Shown in pieces: positions 42,823 to 51,697 of a stretch of 64,000 bases of DNA; the first letter of the stretch is position 1, and the number at the start of each line of letters is the position of its first letter. Location: the NCBI GenBank assembly GCA_037045045.1, contig JBAOHL010000007.1, positions 344,286 through 408,285 of the forward strand, written 5' to 3'. The notes below the pieces were generated by a model that saw only the letters and a program-made list of their open reading frames with translations, ran no database searches and had not been told where the DNA came from. The DNA comes from Phosphoribacter sp037045045 (GTDB lineage: Bacteria; Actinomycetota; Actinomycetes; Actinomycetales; Dermatophilaceae). The position numbers and the translations under genes were made by a program.

Positions 42823-45800
42823 GTGAGCGAGAGCGCGTGGACTGGCGGAAATGGCGACGTGGGCGGGTCGGGGCCTGCGCCCCGACCATCGGGGGTGACC
42901 GGGGCGTTCGATCGGCGGCGCAGTCCGCTGCTCGCGACCGCCCTGGTCCTGGTCGCCCTGTTCATCGTCGTGTCGATCCTGTCCCAGGTGTGGACCGAAG
43001 TGATGTGGTTCGACTCCGTGCACTTCCGGTCGGTGTTCACCACCGCCTTGGGCGCCCAGGTGCTGATCGGCGTGGTGGCGGGGCTGCTCACCGCGGCCAT
43101 CACGTGGTCGAGCCTGTGGTTCGGCCACCGGGCCCGACCGGTTTACGCCCCGTCCACCCCCCAACAAGAAGCCCTGGATCGGTATCGCGAAGCGCTCGAA
43201 CCGCTGCGCAAGGTCGGCACCATCGCCATCCCGCTCATCCTCGGCCTGCTCACCGGCCTGGCCGCCTCCCAACAATGGGAGACGTTCCTGTTGTGGCGCA
43301 ACGCGACCGAGTTCGGGGTCACCGACCCGCAGTTCGGGATGGACCTCGGGTTCTTCGTCTTCACCCTCCCCTGGCTGACCTTGGTCGTCGGTTTCGTGTC
43401 GATGGCCCTGGTCATCGGGGCGCTGGCCGCCGCGTTCAGCCACTACGTCTACGGGGGGTTACAGGTGCAGAACCGGGGCCGGGACACCACCCGGGCTGCC
43501 CTGCTGCACCTGTCCACTCTGGTCGCCGCGTTCGTCCTTGTCCGGGCGGCCGGCTATTGGCTCGAGCGGTACTCGCTGTCCACGGCGACGTCGGAGCTCA
43601 TGACCGGCATCCAGTACACCGACGACAACGCGGTGCTGCCGACCAAGTCCATCCTCGCCGTCGCGTCGATCATTTGTGCCTTGATGTTCCTCTCGGTGAT
43701 CTGGACGCGGTCCTGGCGTCTGCCCGTCGTCGCCACCGTCCTGCTCGTCGTCGTCTCCGTCGTCGTCGGTGGGATCTTCCCCGCGCTCATTCAGTCGTTG
43801 CGGGTCAAGCCGAGCGAGAAGTCCCTCGAAGCGCCGTACCTGGCCCGCAACATCGCCGCGACCCGCACGGCCTACGGGCTCGACAAGATCGAATCCACCC
43901 CGTACAGGCCCTCGACGGAGGCCACGCCCGAGCAACTTCGAGCCGCCGCCGGCGCGATCCCCGGCATCCGACTGGTCGACCCGAACGTCGTCTCCCCGAC
44001 GTTCCGGCAACTGCACACCTCTCGGCAGTACTACGGCCTGGCCGACCCGCTCGACGTCGACCGCTACGCCGTCGACGGCACGACGAGCGACGCCGTCGTC
44101 GCCGTGCGTGAGATCGATCTCGACGGCGTGCCCACCGGACAACGCAATTGGCTCAACGACCACACCGTCTACACCCACGGTTACGGGATGCTCGCCGCCT
44201 ACGGCAACCGTCAGTCCGACGGCCAGCCGGTATTCGTCGAGTCCTCGATCCCGGCCGGGAAGTCGTTGGGGGACTACGAGCCCCGGATCTACTTCGGCGA
44301 GCAGTCCCCGACGTACTCCATCGTCGGGGCTCCGTCCGGCGCAGCGCCGCGCGAGTTCGACTACCTCACCGCGGCCGACGCCCAGCAGGTCAACAACACC
44401 TATACCGGCTCCGGCGGCGTCCCGCTCGACAGTTTCCCGCGCAAGCTCGCCTACGGGATCAAGTACCGCGAGCCGAACTTCCTGCTCTCCGACGCGGTGA
44501 ACGGCTCCTCCCGCATCCTCGACAACCGCACCCCCCGCGACCGGGTGTCCCGGGTCGCCCCTTGGCTCACCCTCGACGGCAACCCGTACCCCTCGATCGT
44601 CGACGGGCGGATCGTGTGGATCCTCGACGGCTACACGACGACGGCGAACTACCCCAACGCGCGCCTGACCCAGATGCAGGCCTCGACCACCGACTCGGTG
44701 ACTCGGTCCAAGCGCAGTGTCACCGCGCTGGAGCAGGGCCAGATCAACTACATCCGCAACTCCGTCAAGGCCACCGTCGACGCCTTCGACGGGTCGGTCC
44801 ACCTCTATGCCTGGGATGCCACCGACCCGATCCTGAGGGCGTGGATGGGGGCGTTCCCGGGCACCGTCGAGCCCATCGACAACATCAGCGCCTCGCTCAT
44901 GTCGCACCTGCGCTACCCCGAGGACCTGTTCAAGGTCCAGCGCGAACTGCTCTCGCGCTATCACGTGCAGGACCCGGGCTCGTTCTATGGCGGGCAGGAC
45001 TTCTGGCGGGTGCCCTACGACCCGGCCCAGGAGCAGCGCAACAGCACCCAGCCGGCGTACTACCAGACCCTGGCCATGCCGGGGCAGACCACGCCGTCCT
45101 TCTCGCTGACCACGACCTTTATGCCCAGCGGCAATCGCGAGGTGCTCTCCGGATTGCTCGCGGTGGACTCCAACGCGGGTTCGACCGCAGGGAAGGTTCG
45201 CGACGGGTACGGCAAGCTGCGACTGCTGGAGATCCCGCCGGAGTCCAACGTCAACGGCCCGGGCCAGGTGCAGAACACCATCAACTCCTCGAGTACCTCC
45301 TCGAAGGCGTTCACCCTGACCCTGTCGCAGTACCTCAGCAGTGCCCGCCAGCAGGGCAACCAGGTGACCCTGGGCAATCTGCTCACCCTGCCGATGGCCG
45401 GCGGGCTGCTGTACGTCGAGCCGATCTACCTGCAGAGCAACGCGACGAACGCGTTCCCCCTCGGGCGGGCGATCATCGTCGTCTTCGGCAACCAGTTGGC
45501 GTGGTCGGACTCGCTCGACGGCGCTCTCAACGAGCTCTTCGGCGGCCAGGTCTCCCGGACGCCGACCACCCCGACCACCCCGACCACCCCGACGACGCCG
45601 GGCGCCGGTGGAAACTCGGCCTTGACCCAGGCGCTGGCCGACGCCCAGGCCGCCATGGCCGAGGCCGACGCGGCCCTCAAGGACGGCGACTTCACCCGGT
45701 ACGGCGAGGCCCAGAAGAAGCTGCGCGATGCGCTCGCCCGGGCCGTGGCTGCCCAACCACAGGGCGGCTCGGCGACCTTGTCGACCCCCGCCCCGAGCAC

Positions 45801-45837
45801 GCCGTCGGCCTCCGCGTCGTCGGCACCCAACCCGTAG
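42823..45837 (+). CDS. UPF0182 family large membrane protein
   Basis: 1004 aa. Seven hydrophobic helices in the first ~330 residues, then a long extracytoplasmic domain typical of UPF0182 (TPYRPSTEATPEQLRAA, EPRIYFGEQSPTYSIVG, RVAPWLTLDGNPYP). The tail has TPTTPTTPTTP repeats and an acidic-Ala helix ADAQAAMAEADAAL. TAGATT (42811-42816) ends exactly 6 nt before GTG 42823, so leaderless. Function unknown; corresponds to Rv3193c. Confidence 0.93.
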   Translation: MSESAWTGGNGDVGGSGPAPRPSGVTGAFDRRRSPLLATALVLVALFIVVSILSQVWTEVMWFDSVHFRSVFTTALGAQVLIGVVAGLLTAAITWSSLWFGHRARPVYAPSTPQQEALDRYREALEPLRKVGTIAIPLILGLLTGLAASQQWETFLLWRNATEFGVTDPQFGMDLGFFVFTLPWLTLVVGFVSMALVIGALAAAFSHYVYGGLQVQNRGRDTTRAALLHLSTLVAAFVLVRAAGYWLERYSLSTATSELMTGIQYTDDNAVLPTKSILAVASIICALMFLSVIWTRSWRLPVVATVLLVVVSVVVGGIFPALIQSLRVKPSEKSLEAPYLARNIAATRTAYGLDKIESTPYRPSTEATPEQLRAAAGAIPGIRLVDPNVVSPTFRQLHTSRQYYGLADPLDVDRYAVDGTTSDAVVAVREIDLDGVPTGQRNWLNDHTVYTHGYGMLAAYGNRQSDGQPVFVESSIPAGKSLGDYEPRIYFGEQSPTYSIVGAPSGAAPREFDYLTAADAQQVNNTYTGSGGVPLDSFPRKLAYGIKYREPNFLLSDAVNGSSRILDNRTPRDRVSRVAPWLTLDGNPYPSIVDGRIVWILDGYTTTANYPNARLTQMQASTTDSVTRSKRSVTALEQGQINYIRNSVKATVDAFDGSVHLYAWDATDPILRAWMGAFPGTVEPIDNISASLMSHLRYPEDLFKVQRELLSRYHVQDPGSFYGGQDFWRVPYDPAQEQRNSTQPAYYQTLAMPGQTTPSFSLTTTFMPSGNREVLSGLLAVDSNAGSTAGKVRDGYGKLRLLEIPPESNVNGPGQVQNTINSSSTSSKAFTLTLSQYLSSARQQGNQVTLGNLLTLPMAGGLLYVEPIYLQSNATNAFPLGRAIIVVFGNQLAWSDSLDGALNELFGGQVSRTPTTPTTPTTPTTPGAGGNSALTQALADAQAAMAEADAALKDGDFTRYGEAQKKLRDALARAVAAQPQGGSATLSTPAPSTPSASASSAPNP

Positions 45838-45899
45838 CGGTCCTCGAACCGGACAGGCCGTCGGCTCCGGCGCGCTCGGACCCCGTGCCCATCGTCCCC

Positions 45900-45958
45900 G
45901 CGGGCATTCTTGGATGAGTCAACGACTCGACTTACGCGGGCATTCGACGTGAGTCAAC
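45900..45958. repeat. Pair of 36-bp-spaced direct repeats upstream of tRNA-fMet
   Basis: GCGGGCATTC at 45900-45909 and 45936-45945, each followed after 5 bp by GAGTCAAC (45915-45922 and 45951-45958). Both copies lie immediately upstream of the tRNA promoter and could be a factor-binding array or a remnant duplication. Confidence 0.7.
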
Positions 45959-45965
45959 TCGCGAT

Positions 45966-45995
45966 TTGGCCGCTTCGGAATCCGTCGCGTAAGGT
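45966..45995 (+). promoter_or_regulatory. Promoter of tRNA-fMet
   Basis: TTGGCC (45966-45971), an 18-bp spacer, and TAAGGT (45990-45995); the mature tRNA begins 11 nt after the -10. Confidence 0.65.
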
Positions 45996-46006
45996 AGGTG
46001 GGCCGA

Positions 46007-46080
46007 CGCGGGGTGGAGCAGCTCGGTAGCTCGCCGGGCTCATAACCCGGAGGTCGCAGGTTCAAATCCTGCCCCCGCTA
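46007..46080 (+). tRNA. Initiator tRNA-fMet (anticodon CAT)
   Basis: Full cloverleaf: acceptor arm CGCGGGG/CCCCGCT with the initiator-type mismatch of C1 and U72, D arm GAGC/GCTC, anticodon stem with three G:C pairs (GGG-CTCATAA-CCC, CAT at 46041-46043), T arm GCAGG-TTCAAAT-CCTGC, and discriminator A. The 1-72 mismatch and the GGG/CCC run distinguish initiator from elongator. CCA is not encoded. Confidence 0.97.
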
Positions 46081-46100
46081 CTGTCGTGGCGTCGACCACG

Positions 46101-46133
46101 GGAACCCCTCGGACGATGCGTCCGGGGGGTTCC
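46101..46133. terminator. Hairpin after tRNA-fMet
   Basis: GGAACCCC (46101-46108) pairs with GGGGTTCC (46126-46133), and CGGACG with CGTCCG around an ATG loop. It lies 20 bp after the tRNA and 46 bp before the convergent deacetylase stop, so it can serve both. Confidence 0.8.
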
Positions 46134-46178
46134 GCCGTCCCACGGGCTGCGCAACCCGGCGGGGTTCCACTGCGGAGG

Positions 46179-47645
46179 CTACCGGCGCTTGGACGGCGTC
46201 GCAGTGGCGCGGGGCTTGGGTTTGACGGGTGCAGCGGCGCTGCCCACCGGCATCGGCACCGGCATGGGGCGCTGCGGGTCGAGGCTCGCGCGCACGTCGA
46301 AGAACGGCGTCAGTGCCTTGGTCGTCCCGTTGAGGTCGGTCTGCATGCGGATGCCGTCGACGTTGATGCGCGTCTGGCGCAGTGTTCCGGCGGACAGCTG
46401 AACCCGGTACGGCGTCGTGGCGTCGACGGTGAAGAAGTAGTCGAACTTCTCAGCACCGTGCAGGAGGTCGAACTTCGGGTTCCCCGCGGCATACGGGGTG
46501 GCGTCGGCGATGTCGGCTCCGAACGCGAAGACGATCTCCGGAGTGTCGCCGACGACGGGGCGCACTTCGGCATCCCACAGCTGGGCGTCGGCTCGAATGG
46601 CGTCGGGCGAACTCGTCGTCATGTCGATGTGCCCCCACGAGTGTGAGGCGAAGTGCCAGCCCTGGGCCTTCATCGCGTCGGCGACGACCCGGGCGCGGTT
46701 CTGGGCGTCGTGGACGACGGGCGTGTCGGCGTATTTGCGCACCGATGTGCGGTAACCGAGCACGCCGTTGTAGCCGGTCAGGGCGATGGACCCCTTGTCG
46801 CCGCGGTAGGAAAAGTCCGGGTGGGCGGCGACGAAGTCGTCAACGATCGGCACGATGTCGAAGCTGCCGGTCTTGGTCACGCCCTGCCCGTCGGTGTAGT
46901 GGTTGCGCACGGACCCGTCCGAGTCGACGAACAGGTCCGATGCGAATCCCTTGCCCGCCATGTACTCGTAGTAGCTCACGTCGTCCACCGAGAGCACGAG
47001 CGGCTTCTTGCCCGGCGGCAACAGGATCGGTTGGTAGGCCATCGCGCCCGTCGGGTCCTTGGCGGCGATCCGTTCCGGATGGACCAAAACGTACCCGTTG
47101 CGGTGGATCTGCTCGAGCTCCGCGGTGAACTCGCGGACCGTGACCATGTACTGCCCGAACCCCGCGGCATCGGGTGCCGTGAAAGTGCGGGCCGGATCGA
47201 CGATGAGGGAGTGGTAGAAGATGTGCGGGATCGTCGAGTTGTCCGCGAACGGCACCGCCTTGACCTGGGCCGCCTGGATCTGCGCGCGGGCCGCTTCGGC
47301 GCCGGAGTCGGTGCGGTTCGCCAACAGCGCGAGCGCCCCGGCATAGTCGTACTGCGTCGCGAGGTTCTTGGCGCGGGCCACGACGTCGGTGGGCGTGGCC
47401 GGCGTGGACGTGATGGGCGTGGACGTGATGGGCGTCGGAGCAGCGGCGCTGCCGCCGGCCGCGCCGGACCCGGAGTTCGTGCCGAGTGTCCCGGAAGGTA
47501 TGCCGGCCGTCGGGCTCGGGGGGGAGGTACACCCGGCGCCCACGACCAGGGCGAGGACAGCGGCGCCCAGCGCGCCGCGCCCGGGCCGAGCACGTCGTCG
47601 GGTGGGCACCTGTGGCACGCGCGGGCGTGCGGCATCGACTCTCAC
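46179..47645 (-). CDS. Polysaccharide-deacetylase-like lipoprotein
   Basis: 488 aa from GTG 47645. Lipoprotein signal: RRRARPGRGALGAAVLALVV then GAGC near residue 33. A Thr/Pro linker (ITSTPITSTPATPT) leads to a NodB-like domain: PLVLSVDDVSYYEYM (metal Asp pair) and FASHSWGHIDMT (HxxxH). These suggest a cell-surface metal-dependent deacetylase, perhaps of peptidoglycan or capsule sugars. The Lys/Arg/Pro-rich C terminus is unusual. Downstream of ald on the same strand, 76 bp apart. Confidence 0.85.
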   Translation of the reverse strand: MRVDAARPRVPQVPTRRRARPGRGALGAAVLALVVGAGCTSPPSPTAGIPSGTLGTNSGSGAAGGSAAAPTPITSTPITSTPATPTDVVARAKNLATQYDYAGALALLANRTDSGAEAARAQIQAAQVKAVPFADNSTIPHIFYHSLIVDPARTFTAPDAAGFGQYMVTVREFTAELEQIHRNGYVLVHPERIAAKDPTGAMAYQPILLPPGKKPLVLSVDDVSYYEYMAGKGFASDLFVDSDGSVRNHYTDGQGVTKTGSFDIVPIVDDFVAAHPDFSYRGDKGSIALTGYNGVLGYRTSVRKYADTPVVHDAQNRARVVADAMKAQGWHFASHSWGHIDMTTSSPDAIRADAQLWDAEVRPVVGDTPEIVFAFGADIADATPYAAGNPKFDLLHGAEKFDYFFTVDATTPYRVQLSAGTLRQTRINVDGIRMQTDLNGTTKALTPFFDVRASLDPQRPMPVPMPVGSAAAPVKPKPRATATPSKRR

Positions 47646-47721
47646 AACGCAATCCCTGTCCGCAGCTTGGGCCACCACCGTAACCCCGGGCGCCGGTCCG
47701 GGGCGGCAGGAGCGCGCCGGA

Positions 47722-48837
47722 CTAGGCGAGGACCTGGTCCAGCGGGAGGTAGCCAAGGTCGAGGTCGTCGGCGACCGCCTGGTAGGTGACCAACCCGCCG
47801 TGCGTGTTGAGGCCGAGGGCGAGGGCGCCGTCGGACCGCAGGGCCTGCTGCCACCCGAGATTGGCCAGGCGCACGGCATACGCGAGCGTGGCGTTGGTCA
47901 GCGCGTAGGTCGACGTATTGGGGACGGCACCGGGCATGTTCGCCACGCAGTAGAACGTCGAGCCGTGCACCGGGAAGGTGGGCTCGGCGTGCGTCGTCGC
48001 GTGCGAGTCCTCGAAGCAGCCGCCCTGGTCGATGGCGATATCGACGAGCACCGAGCCGGGCTTCATCTGGGCGACCATGTCGTTGGTCACGAGCTTCGGG
48101 GCCTTGGCGCCGGGGATGAGCACCGACCCGATGACCATGTCGGCGTCGAGCACCTGCTGACGCACGGACAGCGTCGACGAGGCGAGTTGCTTGATCCGGT
48201 TCTGCCAGCGCCAGAACACCATCCGCAGCTTGTCGAGGTCGGTGTCGAGGATCGTCACGTCGGCGCCCATGCCGAGGGCGACGTTCGCGGCGTTCTGGCC
48301 GGCCACCCCGCCGCCAAGCACGACGACCTTGGCGCTCGGCACGCCGCCGATGCAGCCCATGAGCACACCCCGCCCGCCCTCGGGCTTGGTCAGCGCGTGG
48401 GCGCCCACCTGCGGCGCGAGGCATCCGGCGACTTCGGACATCGGGTAGAGCAGCGGCAGCAGGCCGTTGGGCAACTGGACGGTCTCGTAGGCGATCGCGG
48501 TGACCTTGCGGCGCATGAGCTCCTCGGTGAGGGGCTTGTCGGCCGCGAGGTGCAGATAGGTGAACAGGACGAGGCCCTCGCGCATCCGGTGGTACTCCGA
48601 GGCGATCGGCTCCTTGACCTTGAGGACCATGTCGGCGATGCCCCACACGTCGTCGGCGGTGTCGAGGATCTGGGCCCCTTCGGCGACGTAGTCGGCGTCC
48701 TCGATGGACGATCCGATCCCGGCGCCCTTCTGGACGTACACCTCGTGACCGTGGCGCACCAGTTCGTGCACCCCGATGGGGGTGATCGCGACGCGGTACT
48801 CGTTGTTCTTGACCTCGGTGGGAACGCCGATCTTCAT
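47722..48837 (-). CDS. ald: Alanine dehydrogenase
   Basis: 371 aa. NAD-dependent interconversion of L-alanine and pyruvate plus ammonia. N terminus MKIGVPTEVKNNEYRVAITP is diagnostic, with catalytic Lys and His in LKVKEPI and YLHLA, and the NAD loop VVVLGGGVAGQNAANVALGMGA. Length is normal. The upstream 349-bp gap shows tandem repeats but no clear AldR-type operator. Confidence 0.96.
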   Translation of the reverse strand: MKIGVPTEVKNNEYRVAITPIGVHELVRHGHEVYVQKGAGIGSSIEDADYVAEGAQILDTADDVWGIADMVLKVKEPIASEYHRMREGLVLFTYLHLAADKPLTEELMRRKVTAIAYETVQLPNGLLPLLYPMSEVAGCLAPQVGAHALTKPEGGRGVLMGCIGGVPSAKVVVLGGGVAGQNAANVALGMGADVTILDTDLDKLRMVFWRWQNRIKQLASSTLSVRQQVLDADMVIGSVLIPGAKAPKLVTNDMVAQMKPGSVLVDIAIDQGGCFEDSHATTHAEPTFPVHGSTFYCVANMPGAVPNTSTYALTNATLAYAVRLANLGWQQALRSDGALALGLNTHGGLVTYQAVADDLDLGYLPLDQVLA

Positions 48838-49186
48838 GGGTCCGTGCCTTCCTGGGGCCTCGTCGGGGCCGCGGCGCTGGGCTTGCGTCGCCGGCCTGGC
48901 GTATGCCGCGCAGTCTAGGAGCGGGATCCCCGTCGCCGACAGGGCCGATGGTCCGTCGGCCGTCGAGCGCGAGGCTCCTCGTGGCACCGCAGGCGGCCGG
49001 TGGCCGCCAGCCGCGGCATACCCGGCTCGTGCACACGACGCGGCGATGCGCACGACGCGTGCGCACGACGCGGCGATGCGCACGACGCGGCGGCCGGCGG
49101 CTCGCCACGCTCTCGACGTGGCCCGCCCGCCGGCTCGGACGCGTACCCTGTGCGTGCCCCAGTTCACCGCACCGATGGAGCCCCCC
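48838..49186. other. Divergent intergenic region with 30-bp repeats
   Basis: Lies between ald and the peptide-binding lipoprotein gene. A 30-bp unit starting CACGACGCGGCGATGCG occurs at 49034 and 49064, followed by a partial third. It contains the perfect inverted repeat GCGCACG-ACG-CGTGCGC (49048-49064). Promoters for both neighbours must be here; no clear boxes seen. Confidence 0.6.
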
Positions 49187-50707
49187 GTGACCCTCCGCCG
49201 CCCGCGCGTGCTCGCTCTCGTCGCCACGTTCGCCGTGGCCTTGACGGCCTGTACGGCAGGTTCCAGCTCGACGTCGACGTCCGGCTCTGGCGGATCCGCC
49301 GGCACCGCCTCGGTCTCTCTCGGTCTCGTCGCGGAACCGGCCAGCCTCGACTTCACCGCGGCCGCCGGGGCGGCGATCCCGCAGCTGCTCATGTCCAACG
49401 TCTACGAGACCCTGGTCGCCCAGGACGACACCGGCAAGGTCGTGCCTGCCTTGGCCAAGTCGTGGACGATCTCCGAGGATCGCAAGACCTACACCTTCGA
49501 GCTCGTCGACACGGCGAAGTTCACCGACGGCAAGCCGTTCACCGCCGACGACGCGGTGTTCTCCATCGGCTACGTCAAGTCCTCGTGGAAGACCGCCCTG
49601 AAGAAGCCTATGGACGTCGTCGCCGACGCGAAGGCCCTCTCGCCGACCCGCCTGCAGGTTACGCTCACCCAGCCGAGCAACGACTGGCTCTTTCGGATGA
49701 CCACACACATGGGCGCGATGATGACGCAGGCCGACGTGGGCGACCTCGCCAACAAGGCGGTCGGCACCGGCCCGTACACGGTGACCAGCCGGACCCGGGG
49801 CGATTCGATCACCTTGACCCGCAACGACGCCTACTGGGGCCCGAAGCCGTACTTCCAGACCGTGACCTTCAAGTACTTCAAGGACGGCACGGCGCTGAAC
49901 AACGCCCTGCTCTCCGGCGGGATCGACGTCATCACGACGATGCAGGCCCCCGATGCCCTCGGGCAGTTCACCGGCAACGCCAAGTACCAGGTCATCGAGG
50001 GGACGACCAACGGCGAGGTGTTGCTGTCCTTCAACAACGCGCATGAGGTCTTCCAGGACAAGCGGGTCCGCCAGGCGATCCGTCAGGGCATCGACGACAA
50101 GGCGCTCATGGCGGCGTGCTTCGCCGGGCACGGCACGCTCATCGGCTCGTTCGTCCCGCCGACCGACCCGTGGTACGAGGACCTCACCGGGGTCCTGCCG
50201 TACGACAAGGCCGCGGCGACAGCGGCGATCGCGGCCGCCGGAAAGGCAGGCGCGACCCTGCGCCTGCGGGTGCCCAACCTCCCGTATGCCGTGTCCTGTG
50301 GCCAGGTGGTCAAGAGCCAGCTCGAGCAGATCGGCCTGTCGATCCAGCTCGACACCCTGGAGTTCCCGGCCGCGTGGGTCACGTCGGTGTACTCCGGCGG
50401 CGACTTCGACATGTCGATCGTCGCCCACGTCGAGGCCCGGGACATCCCGGCGGTGTTCGGCGACCCCACGTACTACACGAAGTACGGCACGCCCCAGATC
50501 CGCGAGCTGCTCGCCAAGGCCGACTCCGGCTCGGAGGCCGACCAGGTCTCGACGATGAAGCAGGTCGGCCGGCTCATCGCCGAGGACGTCCCCGGGGACG
50601 TGCTGTTCCTGCTGCCCAACCTCATGGTCGCCGACGCGAAGATCACCGGGCTGCCGAAGAACTCCATCACCTCGGCCTTCGAAGTCGCCAAGCTCGCGAA
50701 GTCGTGA
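49187..50707 (+). CDS. Peptide ABC transporter substrate-binding lipoprotein
   Basis: 506 aa. Family 5 extracytoplasmic binding protein: lipoprotein signal ending VALTAC, then LVAEPASLDFTAAAGAAIPQ, KSWTISEDRKTYTFELVD, the KFTDGKPFTADDAVFS signature and VGTGPYTVTSRTRGD. GTG 49187 was chosen because ATGGAG precedes it by 6 nt; ATG 49175 in the same frame is an alternative. It heads a five-gene importer operon. Confidence 0.93.
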   Translation: MTLRRPRVLALVATFAVALTACTAGSSSTSTSGSGGSAGTASVSLGLVAEPASLDFTAAAGAAIPQLLMSNVYETLVAQDDTGKVVPALAKSWTISEDRKTYTFELVDTAKFTDGKPFTADDAVFSIGYVKSSWKTALKKPMDVVADAKALSPTRLQVTLTQPSNDWLFRMTTHMGAMMTQADVGDLANKAVGTGPYTVTSRTRGDSITLTRNDAYWGPKPYFQTVTFKYFKDGTALNNALLSGGIDVITTMQAPDALGQFTGNAKYQVIEGTTNGEVLLSFNNAHEVFQDKRVRQAIRQGIDDKALMAACFAGHGTLIGSFVPPTDPWYEDLTGVLPYDKAAATAAIAAAGKAGATLRLRVPNLPYAVSCGQVVKSQLEQIGLSIQLDTLEFPAAWVTSVYSGGDFDMSIVAHVEARDIPAVFGDPTYYTKYGTPQIRELLAKADSGSEADQVSTMKQVGRLIAEDVPGDVLFLLPNLMVADAKITGLPKNSITSAFEVAKLAKS

Positions 50708-50746
50708 GGGTGGGTTGGTCGCCGGCGGGCGTGACAGGCTGACGCC

Positions 50747-51697
50747 ATGGTCCTGCGCCTGGTCGAGCGCGTCCTCACGCTGGTGGCCAGCCTCGCGGTG
50801 AGCTCCCTGCTCGTCTTCGGGTTCATGGTCCTGCTGCCCGGAGACCCCGCCCGCGTCGCTCTCGGCGTCAACGCGACCGAGGACACCGTGGCGGCCTTGC
50901 GGCACGACTACGGGTTGGACCGGCCGATCTACCAGCAGTACGGCTCCTGGATCGGTGGGTTGGTGCGCCTCGATCCCGGGCTCAGCTACGTGAGCAAGGC
51001 CCCGATCGGCCCCCAGCTGGCCGACCGATTGCAGGTCAGCCTCATCCTCGTCGCCGCGGCCATGGTCATCGCCGTGGCCCTGGCGGTCCCTGCGGGAACC
51101 GTCATGGCGGTCCGCCACCGCCGTCCCTCGGGGTTCGCGCTGGCGGCCCTGTCGCAGGTCGGGGTGGCCGTGCCGGCCTTCCTCGCCGGCATCCTGCTCA
51201 TCACGTTCTTCTCGGTGCGGCTGGGTTGGCTGCCGGCCGGGGGCTGGACCCCGCCGGCCGCCGACCCCGGCCTGTTCCTGCGACAGCTGGTCCTGCCCGC
51301 GCTTGCCCTGGGCCTGGTCCAAGGAGCCGTCCTCACCAGATACGTGCGCAGCGCCGTGCTCGACGTCCTGCGCGAGGACTACCTGCGCACCGCCCGGGCC
51401 AAGGGGTTGAGCCCGATGCGCGCGCTGGTACGCCACGGGCTGCGCAACGCCGCGGTGCCCGTAGTGACCGTGCTCGGCCTGCAGTTGGCGACCCTGCTCG
51501 TCGGCGCGGTCGTCATCGAACGGGTCTTCGTCATCCCGGGCCTTGGCAGCCTGCTGCTCGACGCGGTGGCCAACCGCGACCTGCTCGTCGTCCAGGACGT
51601 CGTCATGGTGCTCGTCGTGGCCGTGCTCGTCGTCAACTTCCTCGTCGACCTGCTCTACCTCGCCATCGATCCCCGGCTGCGAACGGGAGCCCGATGA
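50747..51697 (+). CDS. Peptide ABC transporter permease (DppB/OppB type)
   Basis: 316 aa with six helices. Starts MVLRLVERVLTLVASLAVSS. The EAA loop RTARAKGLSPMRALVRHGLRNA is complete, and the DYGLDRPIYQQYGSWI periplasmic segment is typical of the OppB group. CAGGCT stands 6 nt before the ATG. The stop overlaps the next start (ATGA). Confidence 0.95.
   Translation: MVLRLVERVLTLVASLAVSSLLVFGFMVLLPGDPARVALGVNATEDTVAALRHDYGLDRPIYQQYGSWIGGLVRLDPGLSYVSKAPIGPQLADRLQVSLILVAAAMVIAVALAVPAGTVMAVRHRRPSGFALAALSQVGVAVPAFLAGILLITFFSVRLGWLPAGGWTPPAADPGLFLRQLVLPALALGLVQGAVLTRYVRSAVLDVLREDYLRTARAKGLSPMRALVRHGLRNAAVPVVTVLGLQLATLLVGAVVIERVFVIPGLGSLLLDAVANRDLLVVQDVVMVLVVAVLVVNFLVDLLYLAIDPRLRTGAR

Noticed and set aside
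47642..51436. A 1264-codon minus-strand frame across the peptide-transport genes
   Set aside because: It is antisense to the binding protein and permease genes, with Asp/Gly/Arg/His composition typical of the reverse frame of G+C-rich genes.
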